Below, piece by piece: positions 51,829 through 60,080 of a DNA stretch of 64,000 bases (positions are counted from its first letter, which is position 1; every line of letters begins with the position of its first letter). The stretch lies in the NCBI RefSeq assembly GCF_900107745.1, contig NZ_FNRO01000001.1, positions 248,001-312,000 of the forward strand, read 5' to 3'. The DNA is from Variovorax sp. YR216 (GTDB lineage: Bacteria; Pseudomonadota; Gammaproteobacteria; Burkholderiales; Burkholderiaceae_C). The notes beneath the pieces are model-generated. The model did no database searches and was not told the origin of the DNA. It was given only the letters and a program-made list of their open reading frames with translations. Made by a program: the position numbers and the translations under genes.

Positions 51829-53004
51829 TCAGGCCAGGAAGCGCTCGACCAGCCTGACCCAGTAGCTCGCGCCGATCGGCAGGATCGCGTCGTTGAAGTC
51901 GTAGCCCGGGTTGTGCACCATGCAGCCGCCCTCGCCATCGCCGTTGCCGATCGTGAGGTAGCAGCCGGGCTTTTGCTCGAGCATGAAGGCGAAGTCCTCG
52001 CTGCCGGTCAGCGGCTTCACGTCGGGGATCAGGCAGCCGGCGCCGAAATGTTCGACCGCCACCTGGCGCGCGAAATCGGTCATCGCGGGGTCGTTCTGCA
52101 GCGGCGGGTAGTCCCACTGGTAGTCGATCTCGGCGGTCGCGCCGAGCGCCTCGGCCTGGGTCGCCACGAGCCTGGTGATGCGCTCGCGCAGCAGTGCGCG
52201 CACCTGGGGGCTGAAGGCCCGCACAGTCAGCCGCATCTCGGCCGTCTCCGCGATCACGTTGGGCGCGTTGCCCGCATGGACCGCGCCGACGCTGATGATC
52301 GCCATCTCGCGCGGATCGACATTGCGCGAAACGATGGTCTGCAGCGCGACCACGATGTACGACGCCACCACCACCGCGTCGACCGTGTTGGCCGGCATCG
52401 CGCCGTGGCCGCCGACGCCCTGGACCTTGATGATCACGGTGTCGGAAGAAGCCATGAAGCCACCGGCGAGGAAGCCGAATTGGCCGACCGGGAAGCCCGG
52501 CATGTTGTGGAAGGCGAAGACCGCGTCGCACGGAAACTTCTCGAACAGGCCGTCTTCCATCATCCTGCGGGCGCCCGCGAAGCCTTCCTCGGCGGGCTGG
52601 AATATCAGGTTCAGCGTGCCGTTGAACCTGCCGTGCTGCGCCAGATGACGGGCCGCGGCCAGCAAGGTGGCGGTGTGGCCATCGTGGCCGCAGGCATGCA
52701 TCTTTCCGGCGATCTTGCTGGCGTAGGGCAGGCCGGTCGTTTCGTGGATCGGCAGCGCATCCATGTCGGCGCGCAGGCCGATCGACCTGCCTGCGCCGCC
52801 CCTCGCGAGCGTGGCGACAACGCCGGTACCGCCCAGGCCGCGGTGGGTCGAATAACCCCATGCCTCGAGCCTCTCGGCGACCAGGTCGCTGGTCGCGAAC
52901 TCCTCGTAGGCCAGTTCCGGATGGGCGTGGATGCGCTGCCGCAGCGCCAGCATCTCGGGCAGATGTTCGGCGATGCCGGACAAGACCGTGTCGTTGATTT
53001 CCAT
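51829..53004 (-). CDS. M20D family metallo-amidohydrolase (hippurate hydrolase/amino-acid amidase type)
   Basis: A 391-residue M20 enzyme of the AbgA/HipO-like subfamily. Metal ligands and active site are visible in ACGHDGHTATLLAAARHL (Cys and His), FQPAEEGFAGARRMM (Glu-Glu), FAFHNMPGFP and the terminal SEDFAFMLEQKPGC. It hydrolyses N-acyl or simple amide bonds. Located between a nitrile hydratase and an MHS transporter, so it may convert the amide product or an N-acyl substrate of the pathway; this is inference. Confidence 0.92.
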   Translation of the reverse strand: MEINDTVLSGIAEHLPEMLALRQRIHAHPELAYEEFATSDLVAERLEAWGYSTHRGLGGTGVVATLARGGAGRSIGLRADMDALPIHETTGLPYASKIAGKMHACGHDGHTATLLAAARHLAQHGRFNGTLNLIFQPAEEGFAGARRMMEDGLFEKFPCDAVFAFHNMPGFPVGQFGFLAGGFMASSDTVIIKVQGVGGHGAMPANTVDAVVVASYIVVALQTIVSRNVDPREMAIISVGAVHAGNAPNVIAETAEMRLTVRAFSPQVRALLRERITRLVATQAEALGATAEIDYQWDYPPLQNDPAMTDFARQVAVEHFGAGCLIPDVKPLTGSEDFAFMLEQKPGCYLTIGNGDGEGGCMVHNPGYDFNDAILPIGASYWVRLVERFLA

Positions 53005-53035
53005 GGTGTCGTTCTCCCTTTCAGCTTCAAAAGAA

Positions 53036-54355
53036 TCAGTCCTCGAGCACGTGGTCGCGCGTCTCGGGCAGCGCCGTCATCGCGAGGACCGTGATCGCGC
53101 TGGTGCCGGCCACATACCAGGCGGGCGCCGCCGGATTTCCCGTGACCTCGATCAACCAGGTGATGACGAACTGCGTGGTGCCGCCGAACAGCGAGACGCC
53201 GATGGCGTAGGCGATCGACAGGCCGGTGGCACGGATGCCGCGCGGCAGCATTTCAGGGATGGCGACGATCGAAGCGGCGCCGCTGACGGCGGTCAGCGCG
53301 GCCAGGAAGGCCGCCACCGCGAGCAGCAGCGGGACGCTCGGACGGTCGATCAGCAACAGGAACAACGGCACCGTGAGCACTGCAGTGGCGATCCGCGGCC
53401 ACAGCATCATCGGCTTGCGGCCGAAGCGATCGGACAGCCAGCCACCGACCAGCGCGAACACCAGCGTGACGAGGCCCACCGTGACGGTGGCGACCATCGC
53501 GATCGCCGGCGGAAATTTCAAGGTCGTGATCGCGTAGGTGGTCATGTAGTTGCCGACATAGGTCGACACCGTGCCGCCCAGCACGACCAGCACCGCGAGG
53601 GTCAGGATGCGCTTGTGGCGGGCGAGCCCCTTGAGTCCGATGTTCTCGGATTTCTGCGCCGCGTCGTGCAAGGTCTCGGGCATGGCGCGGCGCAGGTAGA
53701 GGGCGATCGGCGGCAGCAGCAGCCCGACCACGAAGGGAACGCGCCAGCCCCAGGCCTGCACCTGCTCGGGCTGCAGGATGCCCATGATCAGCACGCCGAA
53801 CAGGCCGGCCACCAGCGTGGCGATGCCCTGGCTGGCGAGTTGCCAGCTCGCGTAGAGCGCGCGCTTGTGCTGCGGCGCGGCCTCGATCAGGAAAGCCGTC
53901 GCCGGGCCGACTTCGCCGCCGAGCGCCAGGCCCTGGATCAGGCGGCAGGCGACGATGATGATCGGCGCCGCCATGCCGATGCTGGCGTAGGAGGGTGTGA
54001 GCGCCAGGCCCAGCGTGCCGAGGGTGATCAAGGCAATGGTCAGCAGCATCGCGGGCTTGCGGCCCGCGCGATCGGCGAAGGCACCAATCAGGATGCCGCC
54101 CAGCGGCCGTGCCACGAAGCCCACGCCGAACACCGCCACCGACAGCAGCAGGCTGCCCATCGGCGTGGAGGCAGGGAAGAAGGCGCGCCCGATGTAGACG
54201 GCGAAGAAGGCGTAGGTGACGAAGTCGTAGAACTCGAGCGCATTGCCCGCCACGCTGGCGGCGATGACCCGCTTCGAAACGGGGACCGGCTGCGCGTCGG
54301 GCGCCGATCGAGGGACGTCCAGGGGATTGGCGGCGGAAATGGCGACTGAACTCAT
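53036..54355 (-). CDS. MFS transporter, metabolite:H+ symporter (MHS) family
   Basis: A 439-residue, 12-helix importer of the MHS family (ProP/ShiA-like), with ASVAGNALEFYDFVTYAFFAVYIG at the first helix, GVGFVARPLGGILIGAFADRAGRKPAM as motif A and LIQGLALGGEVGPATAFLIEAA on helix 5. These take up organic acids, betaines or aromatic acids with protons. The gene is 31 bases upstream of the amidohydrolase, so probably provides its substrate. The ATG at 54355 is taken; upstream in-frame codons lack a good site. Confidence 0.92.
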   Translation of the reverse strand: MSSVAISAANPLDVPRSAPDAQPVPVSKRVIAASVAGNALEFYDFVTYAFFAVYIGRAFFPASTPMGSLLLSVAVFGVGFVARPLGGILIGAFADRAGRKPAMLLTIALITLGTLGLALTPSYASIGMAAPIIIVACRLIQGLALGGEVGPATAFLIEAAPQHKRALYASWQLASQGIATLVAGLFGVLIMGILQPEQVQAWGWRVPFVVGLLLPPIALYLRRAMPETLHDAAQKSENIGLKGLARHKRILTLAVLVVLGGTVSTYVGNYMTTYAITTLKFPPAIAMVATVTVGLVTLVFALVGGWLSDRFGRKPMMLWPRIATAVLTVPLFLLLIDRPSVPLLLAVAAFLAALTAVSGAASIVAIPEMLPRGIRATGLSIAYAIGVSLFGGTTQFVITWLIEVTGNPAAPAWYVAGTSAITVLAMTALPETRDHVLED

Positions 54356-54457
54356 GGTGTTGGCTCTCGCTTCGTGAGGGTGGAGGCTGGGCAAGGGAAA
54401 TCGGTCGAAGACCGGCGCATCGGCGCGGCGATCGAATCGAGTTGGCCGACGGTCGGC

Positions 54458-56050
54458 TCAGCGCTGGAACAAGTCCTTGTGCTGGATGCGTATCAGGTGC
54501 TTCTGCAGCTTCCCGGTGCCGGTGCGCGGGAACTCGGCGACGAAGACGATCGCCTTCGGCGTCTTGAAGCCGGCCAGGCGTGCGTCGCAGTGCGCCATCA
54601 GCGCTGCTTCGTCGAGTTCCGATCCGGGCCGGCGAACGACGACGCCGGTGATCGCCTCGCCCCAGTGCGGATGCGGCAGCCCGACTGCCGCAGCCTCCGC
54701 CACCTCGGGGTGTTCCATGAGGCAGCGCTCGACCTCGACCGAGGCGACGTTCTCGCCACCGGTCTTGATCACGTCCTTGAAGCGGTCTTCGAACCAGATC
54801 GCGCCATCGGCGTCGATGTGGGCCACGTCGCCGCTGTGGAACCAGCCGTGGCGCAGGCAGGCGCGGCTTTCCTCGGGCATGTGGAGATAGGCGTTCATGA
54901 CCTGCGGCCCGCGGTAGACGAGCTCACCGGTCTGGCCGCGCGGCAGCAACCGGCCTTGTTCGTCCATCACGGCGACGCGCGTCATTGCGGTGGCGGTGCC
55001 CCAGGTTGCGGACTTGCTCCACTGGTGTTCGGGTCGCTGCATGCACGTCGCCGGCGTGAACTCGGTCTGCCCCGACCCGAGCACCACGTCCGCATTCGGA
55101 AACATCGCGTGGATGGCCGCCAGGCGTTCGTGCGGCATCGGGGCCATGGCGTACATCGCTCGGCGCATTCCGGGAAAGCTGCGCCCCTGCAGCGCGGGAT
55201 GGTCAATCAGCAGGCCGTACATCATCGGCAGCAGGACCACGAGGTGGACGCCCTCGGCCTCGAACAGCGTCGCCGCCTGCTGCGGCTCGAAGCCCTGAGC
55301 CAGCACCACGGTGCCGCCGATGATCATCAGCGGCAGCACGACACCGTTGAGCATCGCGCAATGAAAGAGGGGAAGCGCGACCAGCGCCGTGTAGCCGGGT
55401 CCGCCATGCAACGCCAAAGCACCGCTCAGCCCGGCCATCGTCACCGCGAGATGGCTGGTCAACACGCCCTTGGGGTTCGAGGTGGTGCCACTGGTGTAGA
55501 GCAGTTGCACGACGTCGCGGTCGCGGACCTCGACCTCCAGGGGCGCGCTGCTGCCACTGGCAAGAAGGTCATCGAACTCGGCGGCGTCAGCCGGGTCGTC
55601 GCTGCGGGTATGAAAGCGATGTGCAAGCAGCGGCAGCTCCTCGGCCAGGACCGCCGAGGCCATGTCACGCAGCGGCGCTTCGACGATCAGCACGCGGGCC
55701 TCGGCATCGCGCAGGCACCAGGCGATCTCGGCCGGGCGCAGTCCGAGGTTGACCGGCGCGCACACCAGGCCGGCGCGGGCGCAGGCGAAGTAGGTCAGCA
55801 GCAGCTCGATGCAGTTGCGCGCCATCACGGCCACGACGTCCTGGTGCGCGAGTCCAAGGCCGAGCAGCGCATGACCGAGCTGGTCGACCTGGCGATCGAA
55901 GTCCTCGTAGCGGAGCCGGCGTGGACCGTCGACGATGGCGATCCGGTCCGGATGAAGGTCGGCGCAGCGGGCGAGCACGTCACCCGCGCAGACCCGTTCG
56001 ACGAGGTTGCGCTCCAGCGCGCCCGTCGAGGCGAACTCATGTTCAAGCAT
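54458..56050 (-). CDS. AMP-binding acyl-CoA synthetase
   Basis: A 530-residue acyl-adenylate-forming ligase. The P-loop LLYTSGTTSNPKG lies near residue 185, the A5 region has SGQTEFTPATCM, A7-A8 are GWFHSGDVAHIDADG and FKDVIKTGGENVASVEVE, and the catalytic Lys is in TGTGKLQKHLIR at the end. Substrate class is unclear (fatty or aryl/branched acid). In this run of genes it would activate an acid released by the amidohydrolase or by nitrile/amide hydrolysis. Stop is 102 bases before the MHS transporter gene. Confidence 0.93.
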   Translation of the reverse strand: MLEHEFASTGALERNLVERVCAGDVLARCADLHPDRIAIVDGPRRLRYEDFDRQVDQLGHALLGLGLAHQDVVAVMARNCIELLLTYFACARAGLVCAPVNLGLRPAEIAWCLRDAEARVLIVEAPLRDMASAVLAEELPLLAHRFHTRSDDPADAAEFDDLLASGSSAPLEVEVRDRDVVQLLYTSGTTSNPKGVLTSHLAVTMAGLSGALALHGGPGYTALVALPLFHCAMLNGVVLPLMIIGGTVVLAQGFEPQQAATLFEAEGVHLVVLLPMMYGLLIDHPALQGRSFPGMRRAMYAMAPMPHERLAAIHAMFPNADVVLGSGQTEFTPATCMQRPEHQWSKSATWGTATAMTRVAVMDEQGRLLPRGQTGELVYRGPQVMNAYLHMPEESRACLRHGWFHSGDVAHIDADGAIWFEDRFKDVIKTGGENVASVEVERCLMEHPEVAEAAAVGLPHPHWGEAITGVVVRRPGSELDEAALMAHCDARLAGFKTPKAIVFVAEFPRTGTGKLQKHLIRIQHKDLFQR

Positions 56051-56141
56051 TGCTTGTCTCCCTGATTTGTGCCGAGAAGATAGGGAGGCCGCTATGCCTT
56101 GTCTTGCGTGAACTGGCTACCGAGCGCCGCCTGGACAGGCG

Positions 56142-57278
56142 CTACATCGACGCTTCGAGCATCTGCCGATAGTCCTCCCGCGTCGCGAGCCGCGGATTGG
56201 TCTTGTGGCAGTGGTCGGCCATCGCGCCGTCGATGATCTTCTCGAACATGTCCGTGCTGACCCCGACCTCGGCCAGGCCCTTCGGCAGCCCGAGACGCGC
56301 GTTCATGTCGCGGATCGCGTCGCCGAGATCGCCGGCCGAATCGAGGTGCATCGCCTGCGCCATGCGCTGCAGCCGCTGATCCTTGCGGACCGATTCCGCA
56401 CCCGAGTTGAAGTGAATCACCGCGGGCAGGAAGAGGGCGTTGAGCGTGCCGTGATGCAGGCGCGGATCGATGCCGCCCAGGCTGTGGCTCAGCGAATGCA
56501 CGCAGCCCAGGCCCTTCTGAAAGGCCATCGCGCCTTGCATCGATGCACTCATCAGGTTGAGCCGGGCTTCGCGGTCGCTGCCGTCCTTGGTCGCGCGTTC
56601 GATGTGGCCCCAGGCGCGCTCCAGGCCGTCCAGGCCGATGCCGTCCGCCGGCGGGTTGAACGCGGCCGACATGAAGGTTTCCATGCAATGCGCGATCGCG
56701 TCCATGCCGGTGGCAGCGGTGAGCCTGGGCGGCAGGCCGAGCGTGAGTTCGGGGTCGCAGATCGCGGCCTTGGGCATCAGGAACCAGCTGTGGAAGCCAA
56801 GCTTGCGGTGGTCGTCCACGATGACGATCGCGCCGCGTGCGACTTCGCTGCCGGTGCCGCTCGTGGTGGGCACGGCAATCAGCGGCGCGACGCGGTCGGT
56901 GATCTTCGGCGAGCCGCCTTCGATGGTGGCGTAGGTCTTGAGCGGCCCTTCGTGCGTGGCGGCGATGGCGACGCCCTTGGCGCAGTCGATGGCCGAGCCG
57001 CCGCCAACCGCGATCAGTCCGTCGCAGCGCTGGTCGCGGTAGGTGGCGGCGGCAGCGCGAACGGCGGCCTCCGTCGGGTTCGACGGCGTCTGGTCGAACA
57101 CCGCACTGGGTAGGTCGCCGAGCGCATCGAGCGCCTTCTGCAGGATGCCCACGGCGCGCACGCCGGCATCGGTGACGACCAGCGGCCGCGTGATGCCGAC
57201 GCGCTCGCATTCGCTGCGCAGCAGCTGGATGGCGCCGAAGTCGAACTGGATCTGGGTGAGGTATTGGATGAGAGCCAT
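56142..57278 (-). CDS. iron-containing alcohol dehydrogenase
   Basis: A 378-residue group III (Fe-ADH) dehydrogenase. NAD-binding GGGSAIDCAKG near residue 95 and TTSGTGSEVARGA near residue 137 are signatures; metal ligands lie in TAATGMDAIAHCMETF (Asp/His) and CVHSLSHSLGGIDPRLHHGTLNALF (His-His). It reduces aldehydes or oxidises alcohols with NAD(H); maleylacetate-reductase activity is less likely. First gene of the minus-strand run; 120 bases upstream is a divergent alpha/beta hydrolase gene. Confidence 0.92.
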   Translation of the reverse strand: MALIQYLTQIQFDFGAIQLLRSECERVGITRPLVVTDAGVRAVGILQKALDALGDLPSAVFDQTPSNPTEAAVRAAAATYRDQRCDGLIAVGGGSAIDCAKGVAIAATHEGPLKTYATIEGGSPKITDRVAPLIAVPTTSGTGSEVARGAIVIVDDHRKLGFHSWFLMPKAAICDPELTLGLPPRLTAATGMDAIAHCMETFMSAAFNPPADGIGLDGLERAWGHIERATKDGSDREARLNLMSASMQGAMAFQKGLGCVHSLSHSLGGIDPRLHHGTLNALFLPAVIHFNSGAESVRKDQRLQRMAQAMHLDSAGDLGDAIRDMNARLGLPKGLAEVGVSTDMFEKIIDGAMADHCHKTNPRLATREDYRQMLEASM

Positions 57279-57398
57279 GGGGTCGTGGTCCGGACGGTAC
57301 GATGCGGATCCTCGAATCTAACAAGCACCGAGCACCTTGGACACTCCAGAAACCCCTGCGCTTGACACAACCGGGACAAACAGCCGGGCATTGACCCA

Positions 57399-58334
57399 AT
57401 GAGCGCACTGACACCCAAGATGGCGAACGTGATCGAGCGGATGGAGCGCGCGGGCCGTCCGCCGCTCTACGCCCTGTCACCGGCCGAGGCCCGTGCCGCC
57501 TACGAGAAGGGCGCCGGCGTGCTCGAAGTGCCCAAGCCGCAGCTCGCGCGCGTCGAGGACTTCACGCTGCCGGCGCGCGACGGCCATGCGCTGCCGGCGC
57601 GGCTCTACGCGCCCTCGAACGAGGTGCTGCCGGTGCTGATGTTCTTCCATGGCGGCGGTTTCACCGTCGGCAGCATCGCCACGCACGACATCCTGTGCCG
57701 CGTGCTGAGCCAGAAGAGCGGCTGCGCGGTGGTCTCGCTGGACTACCGGCTCGCACCCGAGCACAAGTTTCCGACGGCGTCGAACGATGCGTGGGACGGC
57801 CTGCAGCACCTGGCGAGGAACGCGGCGCAATTCGGGCTTGACGGCACACGCATCGCCGTCGGCGGCGACAGCGCGGGCGGCACCTTGGCCGCGGTCTGCG
57901 CGATCCTCGGGCGCGATGCCGGGTTGCCCATTGCCCTGCAGATGCTGATCTATCCGGGGACCACGTCGCACCAGGACACCGCTTCGCACCTCCGCTTCGC
58001 CACCGGCCCGCTGCTCGGCGAAGCGCTCATCAGCTACTTCTTTGCCCAGTACGTGAGCTCGAAAGCCGATCGCGACGACTGGCGGTTCGCGCCGCTCAAC
58101 GCCGACGATGTGGAGGGCGTCGCGCCCGCCTGGATCGGCCTCGCCGAGTGCGACCCGGTGGTGGACGAAGGCATTGCCTACGCCGACAAGCTGCGAGCCT
58201 CGGGCGTGCCGGTCGAGCTGGAAATCTATCGGGGCGTGATCCACGAATTCGTCAAGATGGGTCGCGCCATTCCCGAAGCGCTCCAGGCGCATGAAGACGC
58301 CGCCCGCGCACTCAGAGAAGCCCTGCAACCATGA
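57399..58334 (+). CDS. alpha/beta hydrolase, HSL (hormone-sensitive lipase) family
   Basis: A 311-residue carboxylesterase. The oxyanion-hole HGGGFTVGS lies near residue 88 and the nucleophile GGDSAGG near residue 155, both hallmarks of the HSL family; SLDYRLAPEHKFPTA near residue 115 is likewise typical; acid and base residues follow in LAECDPVVDEG and YRGVIHEFVKMG. Start at ATG 57399 has the divergent Fe-ADH gene 120 bases away. The next gene, a thioesterase fusion, overlaps by ATGA. Confidence 0.93.
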   Translation: MSALTPKMANVIERMERAGRPPLYALSPAEARAAYEKGAGVLEVPKPQLARVEDFTLPARDGHALPARLYAPSNEVLPVLMFFHGGGFTVGSIATHDILCRVLSQKSGCAVVSLDYRLAPEHKFPTASNDAWDGLQHLARNAAQFGLDGTRIAVGGDSAGGTLAAVCAILGRDAGLPIALQMLIYPGTTSHQDTASHLRFATGPLLGEALISYFFAQYVSSKADRDDWRFAPLNADDVEGVAPAWIGLAECDPVVDEGIAYADKLRASGVPVELEIYRGVIHEFVKMGRAIPEALQAHEDAARALREALQP

Positions 58335-59212
58335 CGAGAGCCATGACCGAGACACTCAAGAAATCCGACTTCCGCTTCTTCCACCGCCTGCGCGTGCGCT
58401 GGGCCGAGGTGGACATGCAGAAGATCGTCTTCAACGCGCACTACCTGATGTACTTCGACACCGCGATCGCCGACTACTGGCGCGCAATGGCGTTGCCGTA
58501 CGAAGAGGCGATGCTGTCGCTCGGCGGCGATCTTTACGTGCGCAAGGCCACGGTCGAGTTCAATGCCTCGGCGCGGGTGGACGATGTGCTCGACGTGGGC
58601 ATGAAGTGCGTACGCGTGGGCAATTCGTCGATCCTGTTCCTGGGCGGCCTGTTCCGCGGCGACGAGTTGCTGGTGACCTGCGAGCTGGTCTACGTCTACG
58701 CCGATCCGGCGACCCAGACTTCGAAGCCGGTGCCGCCGCTGCTTCGCGAGGTTCTCGCGGGCTACGAGGCCGGCGAGTCGATGCGCGAAGTCATCACCGG
58801 CAACTGGGATGCGATCGGCGAGGGCGCGGGCAAGGTGCGGCGCGAGGTTTTCATCGACGAGCAGCGCATCCCCAAGGAGCTGGAGTGGGACGAGCATGAC
58901 GCGATCGCGGTGCATGCGGTCGCGCGCAACCGGCTGGGGCAGGCGATCGCGACCGGGCGGCTGGTGCAGGAGTCGCCCGGGCTGGGCCGCATCGGGCGCA
59001 TGGCGGTGCACCGCACGCTGCGCGGCGGTGGTCATGGCGAGGCGGTGCTGCGTGCGCTCGAAGCGGCTTCGGCTGCCCGTGGCGACAAGGAAGTCATGCT
59101 GCATGCCCAGCGCAGCGCCGAGAGCTTCTATGCACGCCTCGGCTACGCGCCGCACGGTGAGCCCTTCGAGGAAGCAGGCATCGCCCACATCGAGATGCGA
59201 CGAAAGCTCTGA
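58331..59212 (+). CDS. acyl-CoA thioesterase (YbgC/FadM-like) fused to GNAT acetyltransferase
   Basis: A 293-residue two-domain protein. Residues 12-145 form a 4HBT hotdog with the YbgC signature VRWAEVDMQKIVFNAHYLMYFDTA (Asp near residue 28 likely catalytic) and the C-terminal helix. Residues 152-293 form a GNAT domain: VRREVFIDEQRIPKELEWDEHD, RIGRMAVHRTLRGGGHGEAVL (acetyl-CoA loop) and FYARLGYAPHGEPFEEAGIAHIEM. Such a fusion could hydrolyse an acyl-CoA and use acetyl-CoA on an amine, or simply join two activities of one pathway. ATGA overlap with the esterase gene. Confidence 0.9.
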   Translation: MTRAMTETLKKSDFRFFHRLRVRWAEVDMQKIVFNAHYLMYFDTAIADYWRAMALPYEEAMLSLGGDLYVRKATVEFNASARVDDVLDVGMKCVRVGNSSILFLGGLFRGDELLVTCELVYVYADPATQTSKPVPPLLREVLAGYEAGESMREVITGNWDAIGEGAGKVRREVFIDEQRIPKELEWDEHDAIAVHAVARNRLGQAIATGRLVQESPGLGRIGRMAVHRTLRGGGHGEAVLRALEAASAARGDKEVMLHAQRSAESFYARLGYAPHGEPFEEAGIAHIEMRRKL

Positions 59213-59218
59213 GAGCCA

Positions 59219-59240
59219 GCCGCCGGGAAACCCCGGTGGC
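59219..59240. terminator. GC hairpin after the thioesterase-GNAT gene
   Basis: GCCGCCGGG and CCCGGTGGC form a nine-pair stem with one G-U pair and an AAAC loop, seven bases past the stop. No U tract follows, so a terminator is only possible. Confidence 0.3.
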
Positions 59241-59295
59241 ACCCGGCCGGGCCGCCGCTCAAGATGGCCGCTTCGATCTTTTCGGAGACACGGCG

Positions 59296-60024
59296 ATGGC
59301 CAACTTTGTTCTCGTTCATGGCGCGTGGCATGGTGGGTGGTGCTACCGGGAAACTGCGAATGCGCTCCGCGCGGCCGGACACAACGTGTTCACGCCCACG
59401 CACACCGGCGTCGGCGAGCGCTTTCATCAGTCGGCGGAGAACGTCACGCTCGAAACCCACATCCGCGATGTCTGCGGCTGCATCGAGTGGGAAGAGCTGA
59501 ACGACTTGATCCTGGTCGGCCACTCGTATGGCGGCATGGTCATCACCGGTGTCGCCGACCGCATGAGCGAGCGCATCCGCACGCTGGTCTATCTCGACGC
59601 CTTCGTGCCGGAGAACGGTGATTCGCTGATCCGTCTGATCGACAAGGCGCTCGCGCCCGAGGTGGCTGCGCAGTTCGTCGGCGCCTTCCGCGGCACGGCA
59701 CTGCAAGGCAACTGCGGGCTGATGCAGCCGATCCCGGCCGAAATGTTCAACATCGCGCAGGTCAACCGCGCCAGGGTGGACCGCTTGTGCCGGCCGCAGG
59801 CGCTCGCGACTTTCGAGATGCCGCTCCTGCTCACCGGCGCAGGCGATTCGATCAAGAACCGTCTCTACATCCTGGCCGATGGCTGGGATCCGAGCCCGTT
59901 CCGCTACTTCGCGGCGAAGGTCGAATCGGCGCCGGGCTGGCGTTTGATCAAGATGCCGTGCAGCCACGACGTGATGGTCGACATGCCCAAGGAACTGGCT
60001 GCCGAGCTGCTCAAGCTGGCCTGA
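59296..60024 (+). CDS. alpha/beta hydrolase, esterase EstC/hydroxynitrile-lyase-like
   Basis: A 242-residue small alpha/beta hydrolase. It opens MANFVLVHGAWHGGWCYRE, with the nucleophile elbow VGHSYGGMV near residue 77, and the end has MPCSHDVMVDMPKELAAELL with the catalytic His. This pattern is common to plant-type salicylate/methyl-ester esterases, hydroxynitrile lyases and bacterial EstC. ATG 59296 follows CGGAGACACGGCG. The gene stands after a GC hairpin, upstream of a two-component system. Confidence 0.9.
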   Translation: MANFVLVHGAWHGGWCYRETANALRAAGHNVFTPTHTGVGERFHQSAENVTLETHIRDVCGCIEWEELNDLILVGHSYGGMVITGVADRMSERIRTLVYLDAFVPENGDSLIRLIDKALAPEVAAQFVGAFRGTALQGNCGLMQPIPAEMFNIAQVNRARVDRLCRPQALATFEMPLLLTGAGDSIKNRLYILADGWDPSPFRYFAAKVESAPGWRLIKMPCSHDVMVDMPKELAAELLKLA

Positions 60025-60080
60025 GGCGGCGCCGTAGCGGGGAGGGCGCGGTGGCAGGGCGGTGGTAGTCTTGCCGCCCC

